Assembly: GCA_964599915.1 (NCBI GenBank)
Contig: CAZRHR010000015.1
Span: 1-41,882, forward strand
Origin: CAZRHR01 sp964599915
Lineage (GTDB): Bacteria > Bacteroidota > Bacteroidia > CAIKAF01
Direction of reading: 5' to 3'
DNA length: 41,882 nt
A program made the position numbers and the translations under genes. The notes below the pieces were generated by a model. It was not told the DNA's origin. It saw only the letters and a program-made list of their open reading frames with translations, and ran no database searches. Positions 8,347 to 16,491 of this stretch are shown piece after piece (position 1 is the first letter of the stretch; each line of letters begins with the position of its first letter).

Positions 8347-9609
8347 ATGATGCAAGAGCCTTCTACAGAAATTAGTTTAGACACCCAACTCCAACGATTC
8401 CTGAATGAAGAAACCCCTGGTTTAGAAATTATCCGACAAGAGCTAACGGTCTTTAGTCCGTTTTCTGTTTTTCATCCCAATGAAGAGGGTAGCGGCCACT
8501 TAGCGCTATGGGCTTGGGTATTAAATCCCAAAGGCTCTCACGCCTGTGGGGCTGCATTTCTTGAAAGGTTTGCCCAGTTTATCAGGCACCTGCCTTCGGA
8601 TATTTTGTCCTCTGTTTTGCTGAGCAATCACAGCCATACGGAAGTTCATCAGGCATGGAATTTCAAGGACCTTGTAGTGACCAACCGGCCTGCGGGTTGG
8701 GCTTTGGTTATAGAGCATAAGGCTGAGAAAGAGTCTTCGTTGGAAGAACAGCTTACGGCACATCAAATGCGCAGCCAACGCGATTTCGAAGATGGCATGT
8801 ATGTGCATTATGTGGTGGTGAGTCAGCGACTTTTCGAAGCCAGAAGATTTCCCGGATTAGATGGTTATGACACTATGCTATTCCAAGACGCTTTGCTTGT
8901 TCTTGAGCAAACCCTTGCCCATGCCCAACCCAAACCATCTGTCAAAGAATTTATTCAAAGTTACATTCGATTTTTTAATACGCATTTCATGACGAATTCC
9001 AGAGATCTCGTGCATACCGCACAAGCCATTTATTGGAAACACCGCGAAGCCATTGAATTTATCTTAAAAAACAGGCCGGTTCTGAATACTTCCGAGCATT
9101 TTCAGGATGTCTTTCGCTTTTTTAAAGATGAAGATATGTATGCCACACTCACGCCCCAAAAGGATGAGATTTTCCGGTTTCTTCCTGTAAGCGTGCAAGA
9201 AAAGTTTCGTTATGGTGGATACAGCTGGCACCATATGTTTGAAATCTTCTGTATTGAACTTTGTTTTGAAGAAACCGCCATCACCGCCAAATTTGTGTTT
9301 GGTGGCATTTGGCATAAAGACCCGGAGCGCAGAGAGCAATTGCAAGAAGTAAAAGACCGTTTGTTCGAAAACATGCGCCAGTTTGACACCCTTCGCGATT
9401 TTCTGGTGGAGCGAAGCCATGCCCGTGGCCGCTATCCCAGCGTGGCCCAAGTGGAATTAATGCATCTGCGGGACTTGGAAGAATTCAACGGCAATTTTGC
9501 TGAAGCCTTCCGTGTTCGATTCGAATATTTTGAACGTGAAGTGCTTGGCCCTTGGACCGAAGAAGTATTGGAGCGAATCCCTGACCGCGACCGACATCTT
9601 TTCCCATAA
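8347..9609 (+). CDS. PD-(D/E)XK nuclease superfamily protein, orphan
   Basis: 420 residues without signal peptide or membrane segments. The N-terminal half matches the PDDEXK_4 type: a His/Leu-rich helix (GSGHLALWAWVLNPKGSHACG, about 48-68), then Asp108 and the Glu123-x-Lys125 pair in LVIEHKAEKE with Gln135 in EEQL, the usual D...ExK...Q constellation. The C-terminal half (about 200-420) is helix-rich and unrecognised. Families of this kind include restriction-like and defence-associated nucleases, but no methyltransferase, helicase or toxin-antitoxin partner is adjacent. The role is therefore open. Two consecutive ATGs (8347, 8350) are possible starts. Base composition does not stand out by eye from its neighbours. 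Confidence 0.78.
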   Translation: MMQEPSTEISLDTQLQRFLNEETPGLEIIRQELTVFSPFSVFHPNEEGSGHLALWAWVLNPKGSHACGAAFLERFAQFIRHLPSDILSSVLLSNHSHTEVHQAWNFKDLVVTNRPAGWALVIEHKAEKESSLEEQLTAHQMRSQRDFEDGMYVHYVVVSQRLFEARRFPGLDGYDTMLFQDALLVLEQTLAHAQPKPSVKEFIQSYIRFFNTHFMTNSRDLVHTAQAIYWKHREAIEFILKNRPVLNTSEHFQDVFRFFKDEDMYATLTPQKDEIFRFLPVSVQEKFRYGGYSWHHMFEIFCIELCFEETAITAKFVFGGIWHKDPERREQLQEVKDRLFENMRQFDTLRDFLVERSHARGRYPSVAQVELMHLRDLEEFNGNFAEAFRVRFEYFEREVLGPWTEEVLERIPDRDRHLFP

Positions 9610-9623
9610 AAACGCACGAAATA

Positions 9624-9655
9624 TTTGGTGAAATCAAAATCAGCGGTTACATTTG
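9624..9655 (+). promoter_or_regulatory. Bacteroidota-type promoter of tRNA-Val
   Basis: TTTG at 9624-9627 (-33 element) and TACATTTG at 9648-9655 (-7 element, exact TAnnTTTG) are separated by 20 bases, the spacing known for the Bacteroidota housekeeping sigma factor. The predicted start would be near 9661, about 20 bases before the tRNA. Confidence 0.65.
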
Positions 9656-9680
9656 CATCCCGTTTGAGAGACACCAACAT

Positions 9681-9758
9681 GGGAGCATAGCTCAGCCGGT
9701 TCAGAGCACCTGCCTTACAAGCAGGGGGTCACAGGTTCGAATCCTGTTGCTCCCACCA
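9681..9758 (+). tRNA. tRNA-Val, anticodon TAC
   Basis: A complete cloverleaf can be drawn. The acceptor stem GGGAGCA (9681-9687) pairs with TGCTCCC (9748-9754). A D-arm starts GCTC, the anticodon stem CCTGC/GCAGG encloses the loop CTTACAA with anticodon TAC, and the T-arm ACAGG-TTCGAAT-CCTGT is at 9731-9747. The 3' CCA is encoded (9756-9758). The anticodon UAC reads GUN valine codons. Confidence 0.95.
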
Positions 9759-9790
9759 AAAAAAGGACTAGAATTTTCTAGTCCTTTTTT
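9759..9790. terminator. Bidirectional intrinsic terminator after tRNA-Val
   Basis: Stem AAGGACTAGA (9763-9772) pairs with TCTAGTCCTT (9777-9786) around the loop ATTT. An A run precedes it and a T run follows it (to 9790), so it can act on both strands. It starts immediately after the tRNA CCA. Confidence 0.8.
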
Positions 9791-10090
9791 ACTTTTTAAG
9801 CACTACAAGCGCTCACGTACGGCGTCAAGCCCTTTCCCACTTTTCTACAACCTTCCTACTTTTACCCTCATTAACTATTTCAATGGCTCACCATTTTTTA
9901 GCGTGTATCATCACCTTTCTAGATATTCAAATCGCTGAAACAATTCGTCGAACAATATTGCCTGCCGCTGCTCAAAAGAATCTGATATAATTCTCCGGAT
10001 AGGTCCAATAGGCTCTTGAATTTAAATCAAGAAGAATGGCATGTTGGTGTTTTCGTTCTATATCTGGAATAATCCACATGTCCCGTTTTC
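9791..10090. other. Gene-poor stretch after tRNA-Val
   Basis: About 300 bases without a convincing intact gene, promoter or RNA. The only coding-like signal is the minus-strand, frame-broken segment listed separately at 9911-10079. No direct repeat of the tRNA 3' end was seen, so there is no sign of an integration site here. Confidence 0.5.
9911..10079 (-). pseudogene. Possible decayed or frameshifted small ORF
   Basis: On the minus strand an ATG at 10079 opens a frame that reads MWIIPDIERKHQHAILLDLN and stops at 9972. In the neighbouring frame, codons from 10021 to 9911 give a protein-like tail without stops (IQEPIGPIRRIISDSF, then EQRQAILFDELFQRFEYLER) that ends in TGA. A single-base shift near 10020 would join the two into a roughly 56-residue product. 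The composition looks coding, but no family is recognised and chance cannot be excluded. Confidence 0.25.
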
Positions 10091-10127
10091 AAAAAAAAAG
10101 CCAAATCGCATGTCACGATTTGGCTTT
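10091..10127 (-). terminator. Intrinsic terminator of the secreted hydrolase gene
   Basis: A 12-bp perfect stem (AAAGCCAAATCG at 10097-10108 and CGATTTGGCTTT at 10116-10127) encloses a 7-base loop. On the minus strand it is followed by nine T residues (10091-10099 read in reverse). It lies just past the stop of the gene ending at 10146. Confidence 0.88.
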
Positions 10128-10145
10128 CCTCAAATATGAAAATTA

Positions 10146-11360
10146 TTATTGAACGATCAAGCGTTCCCTTCGCGTTTCCTGGCCGAATTGCAATTCAACG
10201 ATGTAAAGGCCTGCCGGTAAGTGTTGAATAGACAGCTCCATGCCGGGTGCAGCCACCATACGTCCTTGGTAATCAAAAACCCGAACTTGCGTAGGCACAA
10301 TGTTTAACGGATGTTTCACCTGAACACTTCCTGCTGCAGGATTGGGATAGAGCAGGGGAGTGGCGTTAGACACTTCAATTGGCGTTACGGATAAATTCTC
10401 TGTACACAATTTGTTGGCCAACCAGTCACGTACATATGTAAAGGTCGTATCCATGTAAGCGGCACTGCTGTTGAAAGGGGAGTGGCCAGCGCCTGGCAAC
10501 AAGCGGAATCCATTATCTACACCAACGTTCATGGCACGGAAATTCATGCTCTCAGAACCATGTACCAGCATCACTGGAATGCCCGGATTGGCAATGGCAG
10601 AATTATGGGGAACCACTGCATCATTGTTTCCATGAACACTGACAAATGGCATGTTTCCACTGACCATCCATGAGGTGTCACCGAGTGCTCCGCAAAGGTT
10701 TACAACCGCTTTTGGGCGGGCAAAATAGCCTTGGTGATCGCCTACAAATCCGCCACCCAAACTAGAGGTGTCAATTTTGGTTGGGATTTCGGCATCATCT
10801 TCCAAATAGGCATTGTGAAGTGAAAGAATTGCACCAGCTGAGTTACCACCCACAAGAATTAAGTTGGGATTGATGCCGTAAGGGTTCCCTCCTTCAGCGA
10901 CAGATTTTTCCAAAAAGCGAATCAAGGTTCTCTGGTCTTGTACAGCGCGAAATACAGCCTCCAAAAAGGTTTTTTCAATGTCTGAACTCAAGGCAATATT
11001 GACGATGGATTCCAAACGGTAATTCATGGAAAAGGTCACATACCCCATCTGAGCGAAGCGGTTACACAACTCCACCACCGCATTATCGAGGGTTTTTGAA
11101 CCTTGATAAAAACTACCACCATGCGCCAAAATCAAAGCGGGGCGGTTGGTTTCCGTATCTCCGTCCGGGGTATATACGTCCACCAAAAGGTTGACAGGTG
11201 TGCCTTCAATCCCAATCGCCGAACCGTACAATACGTCTGAGGTAACGGTTACATTGGGAAAAAGGGCTGTACTGTAACGGCCTCCCGTGCAATCTTCCTG
11301 AGCGAACACAGAAAAGGCGCTACCAATGGCCGCAGCCAAAAAGGGTAAAAATGGTTTCAT
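10146..11360 (-). CDS. Secreted alpha/beta hydrolase (esterase-like) with T9SS type A sorting domain
   Basis: 404 residues with signal peptide (MKPFLPFLAAAIGSAFSVFAQ). The core is a carboxylesterase/HSL-like alpha/beta hydrolase: oxyanion motif HGGSF at 80-84, nucleophile Ser174 in GGNSAG, Asp247 in HGNNDAVVP and His293 in GAGHSPFN, so the full triad is visible. The last 75 residues form a T9SS type A sorting domain (LLYPNPAAGSVQV, VRVFDYQGRMV, LPAGLYIVEL, ending ERLIVQ). The family hydrolyses esters; the substrate is unknown. Export through T9SS implies a cell-surface or released enzyme. It lies downstream of the T9SS type B gene on the same strand (52 bases) and is closed by a strong terminator. 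Confidence 0.88.
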   Translation of the reverse strand: MKPFLPFLAAAIGSAFSVFAQEDCTGGRYSTALFPNVTVTSDVLYGSAIGIEGTPVNLLVDVYTPDGDTETNRPALILAHGGSFYQGSKTLDNAVVELCNRFAQMGYVTFSMNYRLESIVNIALSSDIEKTFLEAVFRAVQDQRTLIRFLEKSVAEGGNPYGINPNLILVGGNSAGAILSLHNAYLEDDAEIPTKIDTSSLGGGFVGDHQGYFARPKAVVNLCGALGDTSWMVSGNMPFVSVHGNNDAVVPHNSAIANPGIPVMLVHGSESMNFRAMNVGVDNGFRLLPGAGHSPFNSSAAYMDTTFTYVRDWLANKLCTENLSVTPIEVSNATPLLYPNPAAGSVQVKHPLNIVPTQVRVFDYQGRMVAAPGMELSIQHLPAGLYIVELQFGQETRRERLIVQ

Positions 11361-11412
11361 TCAACTAAAATTTACCTAAAGATAGAGATAAAATAATTTT
11401 AGGAAAAAGGTT

Positions 11413-14385
11413 TTATCGCAAAACCATGATACGTCCCATGCGCTCCACCGGTTTGGTAAAACAGCGATTTCTCACTACCAATCGATAGGCATAAGCGCCA
11501 TTCGGCACCTGATCCAAACCGTCGTAGGTGCCATCCCATTGGTCGTTGGGACCCGTAAATAATTTTAAAGGCTGCCCCCAGCGGTCAAAAATTTCTAGAT
11601 AAAAATCTTCCGAAATGTCAATACCGGGGAAAGAATAGTGAATAGAGAAGGTCTCATTAATACCATCTCCATTGGGAGTAAAGGCGGTCGGCGCATAAAT
11701 ACGTTCCGGGTCGTAGCCACCAATCACATCCACCGAATCGATAATGGTAACACCGCAGCGTGTCACAGCAACAAAATATAATCCGGGAACATTGAAACGT
11801 GCGATTCTGGCCGTATCTCCATTGCTCCAACTGTAGGTGGCATTGGGATTTTCAGCATCTACCAAGGCGGGAGTATTGCCGCAAATCACCGCTAAATCGG
11901 GCAATGCAACGGTAGGTATACTGTCGAACCTTACATTCACGGAATCTCTGGTTACACATCCATTGGCATCTACATCTACCCAATACAAACCATTATTCAC
12001 GACATTGAAAAATGGACCATTTGTGCCGTCATTCCACAAATATTGTGCGCCAGGATTTCCGGCATTGAGTATATAAGGTGGGGCGGAACAAACCACCGTG
12101 TCTGCACCAAGGTTCACCACGGGGTAAGGGAACACGGTTACATTTACGGTGCGCACCACGACACATGTGTTTTGATCGGTTACTGTGACGGAAACAGGTT
12201 GTGTGTTGGCAGGAGTAAGGGTGATGTTATTGGCAGAGCTGCCGGTATTCCATAGGATTTGATAGGGCGCCAATCCACCCGATACCGCCACATTTAAGGT
12301 GGTGGCGTCTCCAATACATAGTAAAGTGTCTCCAGAAACAGTTACTTGGGGTTGAGGTGCTTGACCAATGTTGATGCTGTCAGAAGAAACGCACCCAAGT
12401 AAGTCGACATTGACCCACCATAAGCCGGTTTGGGTCACTTGTACTTGCTGCGTATTGGCATTGTTACTCCACACGTACGTAGCTCCTGGATTTCCCGCAT
12501 CCAATACAATGATGGGAGGATTCGTACAGACGATGGTGTCGTTTCCTAGTTGAACCACCGGATACGGATTTACAATCACTTGTTGCTGGGCTGAATCCAC
12601 ACACCCAATGGCATCAGTAACGGTGATAGTATATTGCACCGTCTGGCTTGGATTTGCGACAATGGCCGTTTGGGTGGAACCGGTGCTCCAAAGGTAATTA
12701 ACCAAACCTGTTCCGCCTTGAAGGTTGGCCTGTAAATTTATTTGGTCCCCGGCGCAGGACACACTATCTCCGGAAATGGTTACATCAATGTCTCCAATGA
12801 CCACCGTAATGGTGTCTAAGGACAAGGCGGTACAGCCCGTCCACGCAGCATCTACCCTGATGGTGGCGTTTTGGTTGGAGAAATCGACCACAATGGCAGT
12901 GTCTCCTTGGGTATTTATGACATTCCCATTGGTCACGGTCCAGTTAATGGTGGGATTGTGGTCTAAATCGTTGATAAAGTAGTTGTTCCCAGTAGCGCCG
13001 GTACATACCAAGGTGAGGCCTTGGATGCCATTGTTGGGCTCATAATCTGTACAAACACAATTGGAAGGAAAGTTTGGCGTCCCTTGAACCAATGGCAAGT
13101 TGACCACCTGCAGCCCGGTGTAAGTGGTAGCGCTACCGGTAAGTGCCGGGTTAATGACAGTTGGGGTCAGGGTAACAGGATTTTCGTTACAGCCGGAATT
13201 GCCATTTAAGTCTGTGACCACCAAATATCCATCTCTTCCCCCTGCACCGAAGCTTGCGGTATGTCCAACCATGACATATCCTTGATTGGCCGAGCGAATA
13301 TCTACGCCCCAACCTTGGTCTTCCTGAATCCCGCCGTATACTTTTGACCATGTAGTAGCTGGAGCACCAGTCAACTTCATCAAAAATGCATCGGTTCCTC
13401 CAAAGCCTTGGGCTGTGTAACCCGCCACAATGTATCCACCGTCTGAGGTTTGTTTTACCTGATTAATTCTGTCGTTGCCGGGGGCACCGTATGTGCGCGC
13501 CCATTGTAAATTGCCTTGTGCATTTAATTTCACCAAAATCCCGTCTTCTGCACCTGCGCCGAAACTTGCCGTATAGCCCCCCACGATGTATCCGCCATCG
13601 GAAGTTTGCCGAATGGACCACGCCTCATCGTTTTGCGCGCCTCCTAATGCTCTTGCCCATTGCACTTGGAGCAATGCATTCACTTTTACCACATAAATAT
13701 CCCAACCGCCTCCACCAAAACTATTGGTTCTTCCGGCCAACACATAGCCTAAATCGCTGGTGGGCACCATGTCATAGGCATAATCGTCTAGCGGACCGCC
13801 GAAATGGTTTCCGGTCAATAAATTGCCCGCTGTGCTGGTGATATATATGGATACATCCACCCGCCCATTGGCTGAAAAAGATTGCGAAAATCCACCATAG
13901 ACATAGCCTACACCGGGCACTTCTGCACAGGCAAAAATCTCATCATCCCCGCCACCGGAGTTATACCGGACCCAAGATTGGTTTCCTGCCGCATCATATT
14001 TTACCATGACGTCCCGGTCAGTGGCCGTGTTTAAAACCAAATTCGCTCCGGGAAACAAATATCCGCCATCTGAGGTTTGCAATGCATCCCATGCAATGTC
14101 TCTGGACGCATCGCCAAATGTTCTGGTCCATTGGGTGGTTCCGGCTACATCTACTTTATGGAAAAGCATGTCACGTTCTCCCTGAGAGGGCGCAGACCGT
14201 GTGGCGCCTGACATAATGAACCCACCGTCATTGGTTTGTTTTACGGTATAAAGATTTTCGTCTAATGGACCGCCGTAAGTTTTTTGATAGATCAATTGGC
14301 CATTCAAATCTGGCCCGGAAAGGAGGTACAATGTGCACCAGCCCAACAAAAGGAAAAAAAATGTGATTGTTTTTTTTGGGTGCAT
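11413..14385 (-). CDS. T9SS type B secreted protein with seven N-terminal propeller-like repeats
   Basis: About 990 residues from the ATG at 14385, chosen because an AGGAAAGG ribosome-binding-like stretch lies just upstream and the product then begins with a proper signal peptide (MHPKKTITFFFLLLGWCTLYLL). A longer frame starts at 14442. Residues about 30-400 hold seven roughly 52-residue repeats with the core QTSDGGYIVGGYTASFG and a following D..LVK strand, as in beta-propeller-like Bacteroidota proteins. They are followed by PKD/SprB-like immunoglobulin domains containing paired motifs (DTIVC..PP..LDAGNPGATYVWS). The end is a CHU_C domain (PTAFTPNGDGINETF, IFDRWGQPLKLF, WDGTYDG, ending IMVLR). 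Surface protein; the ligand is unknown. Confidence 0.9.
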   Translation of the reverse strand: MHPKKTITFFFLLLGWCTLYLLSGPDLNGQLIYQKTYGGPLDENLYTVKQTNDGGFIMSGATRSAPSQGERDMLFHKVDVAGTTQWTRTFGDASRDIAWDALQTSDGGYLFPGANLVLNTATDRDVMVKYDAAGNQSWVRYNSGGGDDEIFACAEVPGVGYVYGGFSQSFSANGRVDVSIYITSTAGNLLTGNHFGGPLDDYAYDMVPTSDLGYVLAGRTNSFGGGGWDIYVVKVNALLQVQWARALGGAQNDEAWSIRQTSDGGYIVGGYTASFGAGAEDGILVKLNAQGNLQWARTYGAPGNDRINQVKQTSDGGYIVAGYTAQGFGGTDAFLMKLTGAPATTWSKVYGGIQEDQGWGVDIRSANQGYVMVGHTASFGAGGRDGYLVVTDLNGNSGCNENPVTLTPTVINPALTGSATTYTGLQVVNLPLVQGTPNFPSNCVCTDYEPNNGIQGLTLVCTGATGNNYFINDLDHNPTINWTVTNGNVINTQGDTAIVVDFSNQNATIRVDAAWTGCTALSLDTITVVIGDIDVTISGDSVSCAGDQINLQANLQGGTGLVNYLWSTGSTQTAIVANPSQTVQYTITVTDAIGCVDSAQQQVIVNPYPVVQLGNDTIVCTNPPIIVLDAGNPGATYVWSNNANTQQVQVTQTGLWWVNVDLLGCVSSDSINIGQAPQPQVTVSGDTLLCIGDATTLNVAVSGGLAPYQILWNTGSSANNITLTPANTQPVSVTVTDQNTCVVVRTVNVTVFPYPVVNLGADTVVCSAPPYILNAGNPGAQYLWNDGTNGPFFNVVNNGLYWVDVDANGCVTRDSVNVRFDSIPTVALPDLAVICGNTPALVDAENPNATYSWSNGDTARIARFNVPGLYFVAVTRCGVTIIDSVDVIGGYDPERIYAPTAFTPNGDGINETFSIHYSFPGIDISEDFYLEIFDRWGQPLKLFTGPNDQWDGTYDGLDQVPNGAYAYRLVVRNRCFTKPVERMGRIMVLR

Positions 14386-14474
14386 ACCTTTCCTACGCAT
14401 TTTGCGGATACGAATATACAACATTAGCCCCCTCCCCCACAAGAGATTGATGCAAGATTTTTGAAAAATGGGGG

Positions 14475-15623
14475 CTAACCTTTGACCAGCCGGTGGTACA
14501 TGACTTCGTATTGAGGAAGAATGCGGTTCACAGAGAAATCTTGTGCTTTTCTTTTGGCGGCTTCACCAAAGGAAGCGTGCATTTCCGGAGATTGTAATAG
14601 CTGTAGGGCTCCTTTTGCCATGGCTTGGTAATCTCCTACTTCAGTTAAAAAACCGGTCACGCCATCGGTTTGAACTTCTGGCATTCCTCCGGAGCGTGTG
14701 GCAATTACCGGAACCCCGCAGGCCATGGCCTCCAGAGCGGATAAACCAAAACTCTCCGACGCACTGGGTAAAAGAAACAAATCTGAACAAGGTAAAACAC
14801 TTAACGTGTTTTTCGCTTTTCCAACAAAAAGTACATCTGAGGCTACCCCTAAATCCCTAGCCAGCTCTTCGGCTGCCTGTCGGTCAGGTCCATCTCCAAC
14901 CATAAGAAGTTTACTTGGTAGTTGTTCGTGAATGAGCGCAAAAGTTCTCACCACATCCAACACCCTTTTTACCGGTCGGAAGTTTGATACATGGGTCACA
15001 ATGAATTCCCCATTTGGGGCGGCATATTTTTTTAAGCAATCATCCGGCTTTTCCTCGAACTCCTCGGGGTTGATAAAATTATAAATGACTTCAATGGGAC
15101 GGTGAACCTCAAAATGTCTAATGGTTTCTTCTTTTAGATAGTCTGAAACGGCCGTTACAGCGTCCGATTGGTTTATGGCATAAGAGATGACTGGTTGGTA
15201 GGATCGGTCCTTCCCCACCAAGGTTATGTCTGTGCCATGCAAGGTGGTTACAACAGGCACTCTTTTGCCCTTTTCTGCCAAAATAGCACGTGCCATAACT
15301 GCGGCTGAGGCATGCGGAATGGCATAATGGGCATGAATCAAATCCAATTGAGCGTAAGTGGCCACATGGACAATGGTGGAGGTGAGCGCTACTTCGTAAG
15401 GTGCAAACTCAAATAAAGGATAAGATGGAATATGTACCTCATGGAAAAAAACATTTTCCGTAATAGAATCCATACGGGCCGGTGGACTGGAGGCAATAAA
15501 ATGCACTTCATGACCTTTGGAAGCCAATGCCCTACCCAGCTCTGTGGCCAAAACACCACTCCCTCCAAAAGTAGGATACAGTACAATCCCAATGCGCAAT
15601 TTTCTCCGTTCTGCGTTTTCCAT
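14475..15623 (-). CDS. bshA: N-acetyl-alpha-D-glucosaminyl L-malate synthase BshA
   Basis: 382 residues, GT4 family. It transfers GlcNAc from UDP-GlcNAc to L-malate, the first step of bacillithiol synthesis. BshA-type features are GIVLYPTFGGSGVLATELG at the N-terminus with the GGSG loop at 20-23, HFIASSPPAR at 41-50, and LHGTDITLVG at 128-137. The nucleotide-sugar E-x7-E motif ESFGLSALE is at 290-298. The close match to Bacillus and Bacteroidota BshA over the N-terminus separates it from general GT4 enzymes. The gene is divergent (54 bases) from a DtxR-type metalloregulator; bacillithiol is a thiol linked to redox and metal buffering. bshB and bshC are not in the window. Confidence 0.9.
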   Translation of the reverse strand: MENAERRKLRIGIVLYPTFGGSGVLATELGRALASKGHEVHFIASSPPARMDSITENVFFHEVHIPSYPLFEFAPYEVALTSTIVHVATYAQLDLIHAHYAIPHASAAVMARAILAEKGKRVPVVTTLHGTDITLVGKDRSYQPVISYAINQSDAVTAVSDYLKEETIRHFEVHRPIEVIYNFINPEEFEEKPDDCLKKYAAPNGEFIVTHVSNFRPVKRVLDVVRTFALIHEQLPSKLLMVGDGPDRQAAEELARDLGVASDVLFVGKAKNTLSVLPCSDLFLLPSASESFGLSALEAMACGVPVIATRSGGMPEVQTDGVTGFLTEVGDYQAMAKGALQLLQSPEMHASFGEAAKRKAQDFSVNRILPQYEVMYHRLVKG

Positions 15624-15645
15624 GCCTCAAATGACGGAAATCCAT

Positions 15646-15667
15646 TACTTTTATCCTATCGGATTAA
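15646..15667 (+). promoter_or_regulatory. Candidate -7 element and inverted repeat in the bshA/dtxR divergent region
   Basis: TACTTTTA at 15646-15653 matches seven of eight positions of TAnnTTTG for the regulator gene. It overlaps the imperfect inverted repeat TTATCC-TATC-GGATTA (15651-15666). Position and symmetry fit an operator for the adjacent regulator, but the sequence does not match a known MntR or DtxR box closely. Confidence 0.3.
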
Positions 15668-15677
15668 GTTTTATTAA

Positions 15678-16340
15678 ATGGCCACCTTTGCCGAAGAAAA
15701 TTATTTAAAAGCGATTTTTAACCTTAGTGGGCGGATGAACCGCTCAGTAAGCACTAATGAAATCGCCTCCGAGTTGCATACCCGCGCCTCTTCGGTGACG
15801 GATATGCTCAAAAAACTTGCAGAGAAAAGGTGGATTCACTATCAAAAATACCAAGGCGTAACCCTTACTAAAAAGGGACGAACCATGGCTGCGCTTATTG
15901 TCCGTAAGCATAGACTTTGGGAGGTTTTTCTCGTGGAAAAGCTAAATTTTGGTTGGGATGAAATTCATGAGGTAGCCGAACAACTTGAGCATATTCATTC
16001 TGAAAAACTGATTGAGCGCCTGGCTGAGTTTCTGGGACATCCGGAATTTGACCCACATGGAGATCCCATCCCCGGACCTGATGGAAAAATGGCCCACCAC
16101 AAAGGCGATACCATGCACGACATGGCCGTAGGTGAACGGGCTGAAATTGTGGGTGTAGCGGCACATACTACCGCTTTTCTACAATACCTTGATTCCGTTC
16201 AATTGCTCCCAGGGACACAACTGACCTTGTCACAGCGATTTGCATACGACCAAAGCCTGGTTATTGAACTGAACAACGGACACCAAATGATGGTTTCTGA
16301 TCAGGTAAGCCGTAAACTACTGGTTAGATATCTTCCATAG
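15678..16340 (+). CDS. DtxR/MntR-family metal-dependent transcriptional regulator
   Basis: 220 residues, usual for the long (IdeR/DtxR-like) form with a C-terminal SH3-like/FeoA domain. The N-terminal winged helix is AEENYLKAIFNLS...VSTNEIASELHTRASSVTDMLKKL (about 4-50). The metal-binding dimerisation part has the family's conserved VRKHRLWEVFLV, the E.AEQLEH segment and GHPEFDPHGDPIP (about 75-140). These proteins repress iron or manganese uptake genes when bound to Fe(II) or Mn(II). Which metal it senses cannot be read from sequence alone. A palindrome in its promoter suggests autoregulation. Confidence 0.9.
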   Translation: MATFAEENYLKAIFNLSGRMNRSVSTNEIASELHTRASSVTDMLKKLAEKRWIHYQKYQGVTLTKKGRTMAALIVRKHRLWEVFLVEKLNFGWDEIHEVAEQLEHIHSEKLIERLAEFLGHPEFDPHGDPIPGPDGKMAHHKGDTMHDMAVGERAEIVGVAAHTTAFLQYLDSVQLLPGTQLTLSQRFAYDQSLVIELNNGHQMMVSDQVSRKLLVRYLP

Positions 16341-16491
16341 ATTTTTTATAAAAATCTAATTATCAAATCCTAGGCTATTGTCATTTATGGCTTGTTGAAA
16401 ACTAACTGCGGGTGTCAATAAACTTTTTATGGGTTTTTAAAAACTTACTTTAACTTTATAACCATAGGAACCTTAAAACCCCGCCTGGCCT

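Noticed and set aside
9681..10090. tRNA-associated integration site (att) for a genomic island
   Set aside because: No second copy of the tRNA 3' end and no integrase were found downstream.
13491..13841. 116-codon plus-strand frame inside the T9SS type B gene
   Set aside because: Antisense shadow of the repetitive propeller-like domain.
16339..16357. Terminator after the DtxR-type gene (AGATTTTT/AAAAATCT)
   Set aside because: The stem is almost entirely A-T and overlaps the stop codon; too weak to call.
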